The notes under the pieces were generated by a model. The model worked only from the letters and a program-made list of their open reading frames with translations. It was not told where the DNA came from and did not search any database. 5,881 nt of DNA from assembly GCA_002413075.1 (NCBI GenBank), contig DHWG01000041.1, positions 9,785-15,665 on the forward strand, written 5' to 3'. The position numbers and the translations under genes are program-made. Positions 1 to 4,301 of the stretch are shown here, in pieces; the first letter of the stretch is position 1, and each line of letters opens with the position of its first letter. Origin of the DNA: Desulfosporosinus sp. UBA5188 (GTDB lineage: Bacteria; Bacillota; Desulfitobacteriia; Desulfitobacteriales; Desulfitobacteriaceae).

Positions 1-14
1 AAAGACGTCGCGCT

Positions 15-55
15 AGTGTGACACTGCGTCCCGGGGTGGGACGGGGGACGGTGTG
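15..55. repeat. REP-like GC-rich palindromic element
   Basis: CGTCCC (27-32) and GGGACG (38-43) form a perfect 6-bp stem around a 5-base GGGGT loop. Outside it, ACAC (21-24) can pair with GTGT (51-54). AGTGT-G-ACACT (15-25) is a second small palindrome. The GGGGGACGGTGTG wording resembles the short dispersed palindromes (REP type, often tied to Y1/RAYT transposases) found in many Clostridia; that link is from memory. No U-run follows, so it does not look like a terminator. No transposase gene is visible in the window. From here to 270 I see no supported gene. Confidence 0.4.
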
Positions 56-270
56 ATAATAAAGTCTGGCCGAGTTCGCGCAGCGAATGAAGACAGTACA
101 GTAGGGTAGCAACTAGGGCTTCAACATCGTTAGGTATGTTAGGATGTGTTTCGGTTATGGACAGACAAGAAAAATTTGAAAAAGACACTACAGTAAATCG
201 ACGTGAGCAAGAGAAAAACGGACTTGGAATCGAACCAAAAACAACTTTTCAGGGGCTGAAACTGGAGAAT

Positions 271-314
271 AAAAACAGCCAAATCGCCGGGGAGAGACGG
301 ATTTGGCTGTTTTT
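271..314 (+). terminator. Rho-independent terminator, possibly bidirectional
   Basis: A 15-base arm, AAAAACAGCCAAATC (271-285), is perfectly complementary to GATTTGGCTGTTTTT (300-314), with a 14-base loop between. The rightward arm ends in five T residues and the leftward arm is A-rich, so the hairpin could terminate transcription in either direction. Reading rightward it would end a transcript arriving from left of the window. Reading leftward it would back up the 333-370 terminator. Confidence 0.75.
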
Positions 315-332
315 ATGACGAGCAAATAAACT

Positions 333-370
333 AAAAATTCCCTCCTGAACGCTTAGAAACGCAGGAGGGA
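333..370 (-). terminator. Terminator of the small minus-strand operon
   Basis: On the minus strand TCCCTCCTG (370-362) pairs with CAGGAGGGA (347-339) across a 14-base loop. An A and then five T residues (337-333) follow, which is the usual layout of an intrinsic terminator. It lies 63 bases after the stop of the Pro-Phe-Phe protein and is the first such signal met by leftward transcription from 737, so it likely ends that unit. Confidence 0.7.
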
Positions 371-432
371 TATCAATGCATAAGAATCTCTCGCCCTGCT
401 AAAACCAACACCTAGCTTCACACTACTTCGAA

Positions 433-552
433 TTAGTAACGGCGGCGTCGATGTCGAGGGAACGGAGCTATAAAAAAGGGAAAGAAAGGGAAGAAAGGAA
501 AAAAGGGGAAGAAAGGAAATCGATGGAAGTGAGAGCGACCATATCTTGGCAT
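433..552 (-). CDS. 39-aa Pro-Phe-Phe repeat small protein, function unknown
   Basis: I do not recognise the family. The protein has three parts. The basic/aromatic N-terminus begins MPRYGRSHFHR. The core is five Pro-Phe-Phe units, with prolines at residues 13, 16, 19, 22 and 25. The C-terminus ends in RHRRRRY. It has no Cys, Asp, Glu or Lys, so it is strongly basic. A perfect ribosome binding site (AAGGAGG, 569-563 on the minus strand) sits 10 bases before the ATG, and this is the main argument that it is translated. It follows the YjcZ-like gene by 56 bases on the same strand and precedes a good terminator, so the two are probably co-transcribed. The neighbour suggests a spore or envelope role, which is inference only. 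The repeat core is also a pure purine/pyrimidine DNA tract, so a chance ORF in low-complexity DNA is the main alternative. Confidence 0.6.
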   Translation of the reverse strand: MPRYGRSHFHRFPFFPFFPFFPFFPFFIAPFPRHRRRRY

Positions 553-608
553 ATATATCTGTCCTCCTTATTAACTAAATTCAGAAGCGAATTTCAAAGA
601 GTATAGAA

Positions 609-737
609 TTAAAAAACTATTCCCATAGCGATAAGCAGAAGAATAATTACGACAACTGCAGCGATTCCTGCACCAAGGCCACGTCCTTTTCCACAACCGC
701 AAGCAGCTCCATCAAAACCATCATTACCAAATGCCAT
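609..737 (-). CDS. 42-aa glycine-rich membrane protein, YjcZ-like sporulation family
   Basis: The 42-residue product starts MAFGNDGFDG. A Cys-Gly-Cys-Gly patch lies at residues 13-16 and a Gly/Lys/Arg stretch at 16-24. About 18 hydrophobic residues (25-42) follow, enough for one membrane segment, and the protein ends IAMGIVF. A short Gly-rich head plus one hydrophobic C-terminal helix is typical of the small YjcZ-type sporulation proteins of Firmicutes, which are usually annotated from expression and coat or membrane association rather than a known reaction. The start is set by AAGGAGG (752-746, minus strand) 8 bases before the ATG. An in-frame ATG at 800 would add 21 residues that read through this ribosome binding site, so I rejected it. 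The family assignment is tentative, because the classical FALIVVLFILL-type motif is only loosely matched. Confidence 0.75.
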   Translation of the reverse strand: MAFGNDGFDGAACGCGKGRGLGAGIAAVVVIILLLIAMGIVF

Positions 738-768
738 CTGAATCTCCTCCTTTGTTAAGAGATAATAC

Positions 769-793
769 ATAATATGCATACTATGGGTTATAT
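769..793 (-). promoter_or_regulatory. Possible sporulation-sigma promoter of the small-protein operon
   Basis: On the minus strand CATATTAT (776-769) fits the CATAnnnT -10 core shared by the mother-cell sigma factors E and K. An ATA (793-791) lies 14 bases upstream, where a sigma-E -35 core would fall. The -35 match is partial, and the region is AT-rich with a second CATAnnnT nearby (CATAGTAT). A convincing sigma-A pair with normal spacing is not visible. The site is 31 bases upstream of the YjcZ-like start codon, which leaves room for a short leader. Its position is plausible but the motif evidence is weak. Confidence 0.3.
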
Positions 794-801
794 GGAACAA
801 T

Positions 802-943
802 ATGGTATTTGCGATTATGATGACGGGTTATGAAGATCCTCATAATATTGAGCAAGCAAAGGAACTTGGGACTATGTTATATGGCTAAGCCTTTTGATTT
901 GTTTGAGCTGAGAGAACAGGTGAAGAAGATATTAAATAGTTAA
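802..943 (+). pseudogene. Frameshifted C-terminal remnant of a Spo0F-like response regulator receiver domain
   Basis: Two frames together spell the last third of a receiver domain. Frame one (802-879) gives AIMMTGYEDPHNIEQAKELG, with the conserved switch Thr of the MTG motif. Frame two (from 878/881) gives MAKPFDLFELREQVKKILNS and stops at 941-943, with the conserved Lys of KPF. The join at 877-881 looks like a loss of two bases, because restoring two gives the five-residue spacing between LG and AKPF seen in Bacillus Spo0F. The phospho-acceptor Asp and the first roughly 75 residues are missing, and no upstream coding sequence matches them. The product cannot be functional. It sits divergent from the small sporulation-type operon and overlaps its likely upstream region. 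The identity is recognised from memory of Spo0F and related regulators. Confidence 0.7.
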
Positions 944-1298
944 GATCAGCGGTATAACAGCAAAAAAAGAACCACTGGTGTGGATTAGTCACCAGCAGCT
1001 CAAGGAGTGAATGTTTTACTTAAATAAGTTTCCCTAGGGGAAATTAATTATTCAGTCCAAACTTCAACTTGTCATAGTGCGCACTTATCGGACTCAAATA
1101 ATTGTATAAGTTTTAACCATCAAAGGATTTGCGAATTGGAAATAGAAGAGAACCTATGTCAGTTCTCTCGGTATTGCTACCCGATGCCTAGTCTTTTATT
1201 GTACTAGAAACGTGTCGCACGGTTATAGGACCCAACATGAACAAAAATATCCCTGAAAGGTGGAGGGGCATTGTTTTGGAACAAAAGGTGGAGTATTT
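944..1298. other. Non-coding stretch with clustered inverted repeats
   Basis: I see no gene here. It contains several hairpins: CTGGTG/CACCAG (975-980/990-995), TTTCCC/GGGAAA around TAG (1029-1043), and a long imperfect pair AATTATTCAGTCC/GGACTCAAATAATT (1046-1058/1090-1103) enclosing the perfect palindrome AGTGCGCACT (1076-1085). Further on are AGAGAAC/GTTCTCT (1147-1153/1162-1168) and TCGGTA/TACCCGA (1168-1173/1178-1184), the latter with one bulged C. None is followed by a convincing T-run on the plus strand. On the minus strand the 975-995 hairpin is followed at a distance by seven T residues, a weak terminator at best. No clear promoter for mtaB stands out, although one is expected in this stretch. 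Confidence 0.5.
1285..1293 (+). promoter_or_regulatory. Ribosome binding site deciding the mtaB start
   Basis: AAGGTGGAG lies 5 bases before ATG 1299. The upstream in-frame GTG at 1260 has no comparable site in front of it and is itself part of a similar AAAGGTGGAG string. ATG 1299 is therefore preferred. Confidence 0.6.
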
Positions 1299-2687
1299 AT
1301 GCCTTTAAAAGGTGAACAGGTTAAGGTGAACCAGGCCATAGCCAATATTCAAAATCCAATATTCGAACCACGAACTACGAATCACGAACCACGAAAAAAT
1401 TACCCGACGGTTTGTTTTGTGACGCTGGGTTGCAAGGTGAATCAGACTGAAAGCGAAGCGGTGGCTCAACTCTTTAGGGAGGCAAAGTATCAGGTGGTGG
1501 CTGCCTCCGAGGAAGCGGATGTTGTTGTTGTGAATACTTGTACGGTGACGAATATGGGAGATAGTAAATCTCGCCGTGTTATTCGCCGTATGATCCGGGA
1601 ACATCCCGAGAGTGTTGTTGTGGTGATGGGTTGTTACGCTCAGACGGCTCCGGGTGAGGTCCTGGGTATTGAAGGGGTTGATCTTGTCCTTGGGACGCAG
1701 GACCGCTTGAAGATGTTGGAGTGGATTGAGCGGGTTAAGGCTGAGCGTAAGCCTTTGAATGCTGTGCAAGATATTTGGAAGGCAGAGGCGTTTGAAGAAC
1801 TTCCCCAATTGAACGAAGAGCATCGGGCGAGAGCGCTTCTCAAGATTCAGGAGGGGTGTAATCAATTTTGCACCTATTGTATTATTCCTTTTGCACGCGG
1901 TCCTTTGCGGAGTCGGCTTCCAGAGAATGCGCTGGCGGAGGCTCGCCGTCTTGTTGAGGCGGGACATCCTGAAATAGTTTTGACGGGAATTCATACGGGG
2001 TATTATGGACAAGATTTAGGGGAAGAATGGAACTTGGCGCGTTTAGTCGACCAATTGGTCAAAATACCTGGCTTATGTCGTCTGCGTTTGAGTTCGATTG
2101 AACCGATGGAATATACGCCGGCCCTCATTAAGAGTATTGTTTCCTCAGATAAAGTCTGTCCCCACCTACACATGCCCTTGCAGAGTGGAAGCGATCCTAT
2201 ATTGACTCGGATGAACCGTCCTTATACTTTGCACGGATACCAAGCCCTTCTGGGAAGGCTCCGTGAGCAAATTCCGAATCTTGCCGTCACAACGGACATC
2301 ATTGCCGGTTTTCCAGGAGAAACAGAGGAAGATCACGCTTCTTCGTTGGAGTTTGTGAAGTCGTGTGGTTTTTCAGGGATCAACGTATTTCCTTATTCGA
2401 AACGCAAGGGAACGCCTGCAGCAGACTATCCTGATCAGGTTCCGAAGCATGTGAAGGAACAACGGGTCAAGGATCTTTTGTTGGTCGCTAGTGCTAGCCA
2501 GCAAGAATTTGTTCGTCGTTTTATTGGAAAACCTGTGGAAGTCCTGATAGAATGGATTGATCCCAAAGGGCGTGCGATAGGGCATACACCACATTATATT
2601 CAGGTTCAAATTCCCACGAGTGAAGCCGAGGAACATTTGACGGCTCGGCAGTTTGTGACAATTGTTCTGGACGAAGTCATGGTGTGA
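1299..2687 (+). CDS. mtaB: tRNA (N6-threonylcarbamoyladenosine-37-C2)-methylthiotransferase MtaB
   Basis: MtaB is a radical-SAM enzyme that adds a methylthio group to t6A at position 37 of ANN-decoding tRNAs, giving ms2t6A; it acts in the cytoplasm. The 462-residue product has the family order. The N-terminal methylthiotransferase domain has three cluster cysteines (TLGCKVNQTESE, C45; VNTCTVTN, C81; VMGCYAQ, C112). The radical-SAM core has CNQFCTYC (C187, C191, C194) binding the second 4Fe-4S cluster. A C-terminal TRAM-like RNA-binding region covers about 400-462. TLGCKVNQTESE and the TRAM type separate it from MiaB. Family members usually begin a few residues before TVCFVTLGC. Here about 35 extra residues precede that point, partly encoded by a 7-bp tandem repeat. 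In related Firmicutes, prmA and rsmE usually lie upstream; here the upstream region is non-coding. The function is very likely; the exact start is less sure. Confidence 0.93.
   Translation: MPLKGEQVKVNQAIANIQNPIFEPRTTNHEPRKNYPTVCFVTLGCKVNQTESEAVAQLFREAKYQVVAASEEADVVVVNTCTVTNMGDSKSRRVIRRMIREHPESVVVVMGCYAQTAPGEVLGIEGVDLVLGTQDRLKMLEWIERVKAERKPLNAVQDIWKAEAFEELPQLNEEHRARALLKIQEGCNQFCTYCIIPFARGPLRSRLPENALAEARRLVEAGHPEIVLTGIHTGYYGQDLGEEWNLARLVDQLVKIPGLCRLRLSSIEPMEYTPALIKSIVSSDKVCPHLHMPLQSGSDPILTRMNRPYTLHGYQALLGRLREQIPNLAVTTDIIAGFPGETEEDHASSLEFVKSCGFSGINVFPYSKRKGTPAADYPDQVPKHVKEQRVKDLLLVASASQQEFVRRFIGKPVEVLIEWIDPKGRAIGHTPHYIQVQIPTSEAEEHLTARQFVTIVLDEVMV
1342..1398 (+). repeat. 14-bp and 7-bp tandem repeats inside the mtaB 5' end
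   Basis: CCAATATTC occurs at 1342-1350 and again at 1356-1364 (14-base period). It is followed by five heptamers starting CGAA: CGAACCA (1364), CGAACTA (1371), CGAATCA (1378), CGAACCA (1385) and CGAAAAA (1392). Such CGAACNA heptamer runs occur as intergenic simple repeats in a number of bacteria; that is from memory. Here the run lies in the mtaB reading frame and ends exactly where the conserved part of MtaB begins. Confidence 0.8.
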
Positions 2688-2772
2688 CCTCTCAAGCAGC
2701 ACCCTGTTGGCATGGAGGATGAGTCGTAGAATAAATCAACGCGTTGCTTAATATGATAAGGGGGAGATAGAA

Positions 2773-3123
2773 ATGCAAGTTGATGATTGCCTGTTTTGTA
2801 AAATTGCCCGTCGGGAAATCCCGAGTGAAGTTGCTTATGAAGATGATGAGGTGATTGCTTTTAAAGATACTCAACCCATAGCCCCTGTGCACTTGCTCAT
2901 TATTCCGAAAGAACATTTACTGAGTGTGAATGAGATTACTCCTGAATACGAACCGTTAATCGGTCATCTGTTTGGCGTAATCCAACGTTTGGCGCAGGAG
3001 TTAGGCGTGACCGAGTCCGGCTACAGAGTGGTCACAAATACTGGGGCTGACGGAGGCCAGGTTGTGGGGCACCTGCATTTCCATTTGCTCGGTGGACAGG
3101 CGCTTAATGCAAAAATTGGATAA
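2773..3123 (+). CDS. HIT-family (histidine triad, HINT-type) nucleotide-binding protein
   Basis: The 116-residue protein is of normal HINT length. It has the family's N-terminal zinc-type pair in DCLFCKI (C6, C9). The central HLLIIPKEH segment (H40-H48) follows, and the signature GHLHFHLLGG sits near the C-terminus (H100, H102, H104). The last of the triad histidines is the usual catalytic residue. HINT proteins hydrolyse AMP-linked phosphoramidates such as lysyl-AMP in the cytoplasm; the physiological substrate in bacteria is not settled. A clear ribosome binding site (AAGGGGGAG, 2758-2766) lies 6 bases before the ATG. The gene follows mtaB by 85 bases without a terminator, so the two are probably co-transcribed. 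The HIT, rpsU, yqeY neighbourhood is usual for Clostridia. Confidence 0.93.
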   Translation: MQVDDCLFCKIARREIPSEVAYEDDEVIAFKDTQPIAPVHLLIIPKEHLLSVNEITPEYEPLIGHLFGVIQRLAQELGVTESGYRVVTNTGADGGQVVGHLHFHLLGGQALNAKIG

Positions 3124-3162
3124 TTGGAAAGCGAACATAATAATTTATGAAATAAAGTAACC

Positions 3163-3191
3163 TTGACGCAAACTATTTCATCCAGTATAAT
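3163..3191 (+). promoter_or_regulatory. Sigma-A promoter of rpsU-yqeY
   Basis: TTGACG (3163-3168) and TATAAT (3186-3191) are separated by exactly 17 bases. That is 5 of 6 matches to the -35 box and 6 of 6 to the -10 box. Transcription would start near 3198, about 40 bases ahead of rpsU. It is the best housekeeping promoter I see in the window and gives the ribosomal protein gene its own high-level start, separate from mtaB. Confidence 0.85.
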
Positions 3192-3237
3192 AATAAAGGT
3201 ATATTTGTGAATATCCAGTGGAGGGAGGGATAAGACA

Positions 3238-3414
3238 ATGAGTGAAGTCAAAGTTGGTAAAAACGAATCCCTGGATGCCGCACTCCGCCGGTTCAAGCGT
3301 ACTTGTCAAAAGGCAGGGGTTAGTGCAGAGGCTCGTAAGCATGAAGCATATGAGAAACCAAGCGTGAAGAAAAAGAAAAAATCTGAAGCTGCACGTAAAC
3401 GCAAGTTCAAGTAA
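3238..3414 (+). CDS. rpsU: 30S ribosomal protein S21
   Basis: The 58-residue protein begins MSEVKVGKNESLDAALRRF, the typical S21 opening with the LDxALRRFKR helix. It continues with CQKAGV and KHEAYEKPS and ends in a Lys/Arg-rich tail, from KKKKK to RKRKFK, that contacts rRNA. S21 is a small-subunit protein located near the anti-Shine-Dalgarno end of 16S rRNA and helps translation initiation. The length matches the family. GGAGG (3224-3228) lies 9 bases before the ATG, behind the strong promoter at 3163-3191. The rpsU stop codon is followed directly by the yqeY ribosome binding site, so the two genes are translated from one message. Confidence 0.96.
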   Translation: MSEVKVGKNESLDAALRRFKRTCQKAGVSAEARKHEAYEKPSVKKKKKSEAARKRKFK

Positions 3415-3417
3415 GGA
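3413..3417 (+). promoter_or_regulatory. Ribosome binding site overlapping the rpsU stop, deciding the yqeY start
   Basis: AAGGA starts inside the TAA stop of rpsU. It is 10 bases from TTG 3428, a workable distance, but only one base from the in-frame GTG 3419, which is too close. It therefore supports the TTG start. Confidence 0.55.
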
Positions 3418-3427
3418 AGTGTCCGAA

Positions 3428-3880
3428 TTGACCCTGAAAGATCGCCTCGTTGAGGATATGAAGGTTGCCATGAAGGCCAAAGAGGAGGGGAAGGTAAGAC
3501 TTTCCGTCATCCGAATGGTCAGGGCTGATATAAGAAACGCTGAGATCGACAAGAAGATCGAATTTACCGATGCTCAAGTCATCGAAGTATTAGCACACCA
3601 ATTAAAACAACGCCGTGATGAACTTGAAGAGTTCATCAAAGCGGATCGCCCCGAAACGGTTGAAGCTTTGAAAAAGGAAATATCCGTTTTAATGGATTAC
3701 CTTCCTCAACAGCTTTCTGAAGGGGATATTCGTCTTCTCGTCCAAGAAACCATCGCCAGTGTGGGGGCTCAGGGTCCGAAGGACCTTGGAAAAGTCATGG
3801 GTGCATTATCCCCAAAGACGAAAGGTCGTGCAGATGGCAAGCTTGTCAATCTGCTGGTGCGAGAAATTCTCGGTGCTTAA
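3428..3880 (+). CDS. yqeY: GatB/YqeY domain-containing protein
   Basis: The 150-residue protein matches the stand-alone YqeY family, related to the C-terminal tRNA-binding domain of amidotransferase subunit GatB. Recognisable stretches are the N-terminal RLVEDMKVAMKAKE, the VIRMVRADIRNAEI helix, LKQRRDELEEF, the hinge LMDYLPQQLSE and the C-terminal GKVMGALSPKTKGRADGKLVN. It probably acts on tRNA or amino-acid metabolism, but no precise reaction is established for YqeY. I chose TTG 3428 over GTG 3419 because MTLKDRLVEDM then aligns residue for residue with Bacillus YqeY (MSLLERLNEDM), and because the ribosome binding site spacing fits. The GTG choice would add three residues. It is translated right after rpsU, and a strong terminator follows 19 bases after the stop. 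Confidence 0.92.
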   Translation: MTLKDRLVEDMKVAMKAKEEGKVRLSVIRMVRADIRNAEIDKKIEFTDAQVIEVLAHQLKQRRDELEEFIKADRPETVEALKKEISVLMDYLPQQLSEGDIRLLVQETIASVGAQGPKDLGKVMGALSPKTKGRADGKLVNLLVREILGA

Positions 3881-3899
3881 CGAACCTATGATTGTTAAG

Positions 3900-3936
3900 A
3901 AAAGACCCAGTTGTGTATAAAGCAACTGGGTCTTTT
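3900..3936 (+). terminator. Rho-independent terminator after yqeY
   Basis: AAAAGACCCAGTTG (3900-3913) is perfectly complementary to CAACTGGGTCTTTT (3923-3936) with a 9-base loop. This gives a 14-bp stem ending in four T residues. It separates the rpsU-yqeY unit from the sporulation genes yqfC-yqfD. A-rich and T-rich flanks mean it could also work leftward. Confidence 0.88.
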
Positions 3937-4019
3937 GGAATTTATTGAATTAGGTCAAAGGCTTGGACTAAACTTGCGCTTTCCTTCATATCTTTTATAC
4001 AGAAGGGGAGGGTCTTTTG

Positions 4020-4301
4020 ATGTTCAAAAAATTACAAACGAGTGTCGGAAATATTTTGGATTTTCCACCAGATGTCGTGGGAGAAGGTCCCAAAATTACG
4101 ATAACCGGACGGCACCAAATCATGGTGGAGAATTATACGAGCATTGTTAGTTTTTCTGAGGAAGAAATACGTTTGGAAACGGCTGAAGGGGTTGTTTGTT
4201 TAAGAGGGAAGGGTTTAGTCCTTAAGGTCATTTTAACGACAGATCTTCGAATTGAAGGAGAACTCTCTTCCGTAACGTTTGAAGGAAGGGAGGTAAAATA
4301 A
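4020..4301 (+). CDS. yqfC: Sporulation protein YqfC
   Basis: The 93-residue product fits the YqfC family. It has a PPDVVGEGPKITITG segment near residue 16, the VENYTSIVSFSEEEIRL core, then the LRGKGLVLKVIL strand and an IEGELSSVTFE ending. Known members are small proteins made in the mother cell during sporulation, always beside yqfD; their molecular activity is unknown. AAGGGGAGGG (4003-4012) puts GGAGG 8 bases before ATG 4020. The preceding TTG at 4017 is less well placed. The TAA stop shares its last base with the ATG of yqfD, so translation is probably coupled. No transcription signal beyond a weak sigma-E-like -10 sequence is visible upstream, after the yqeY terminator. Confidence 0.9.
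   Translation: MFKKLQTSVGNILDFPPDVVGEGPKITITGRHQIMVENYTSIVSFSEEEIRLETAEGVVCLRGKGLVLKVILTTDLRIEGELSSVTFEGREVK

Noticed and set aside
223..239. Minus-strand sequence resembling a tRNA T-arm (GGTTCGATTCC)
   Set aside because: No matching acceptor stem, D-arm or anticodon arm could be found around it; likely chance.
136..318. 60-codon plus-strand ORF starting MLGCVSVMDRQ
   Set aside because: No proper ribosome binding site, its end runs through the perfect terminator hairpin at 271-314, and the composition looks like translated non-coding DNA.
1011..1037. Eight-codon ORF (MFYLNKFP) behind AAGGAG
   Set aside because: The spacing from AAGGAG to ATG is only 3 bases and the peptide overlaps a palindrome; too little evidence.
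1271..1315. TTG-initiated 14-codon ORF overlapping the mtaB start, a possible translational coupler
   Set aside because: The ribosome-binding-like AGGTGGAGG is very close to the TTG and there is no comparative support.
1305..2012. Long minus-strand ORF opposite mtaB, and other antisense ORFs at 2373-2916, 3021-3552 and 4841-5310
   Set aside because: They are shadows of clearly recognised genes on the plus strand and show no domain or ribosome binding site.
3987..3994. CATATCTT as a sigma-E -10 box for yqfC
   Set aside because: The -10 core fits and sigma-E control is expected for yqfC-yqfD, but nothing resembling a sigma-E -35 lies 14-15 bases upstream.
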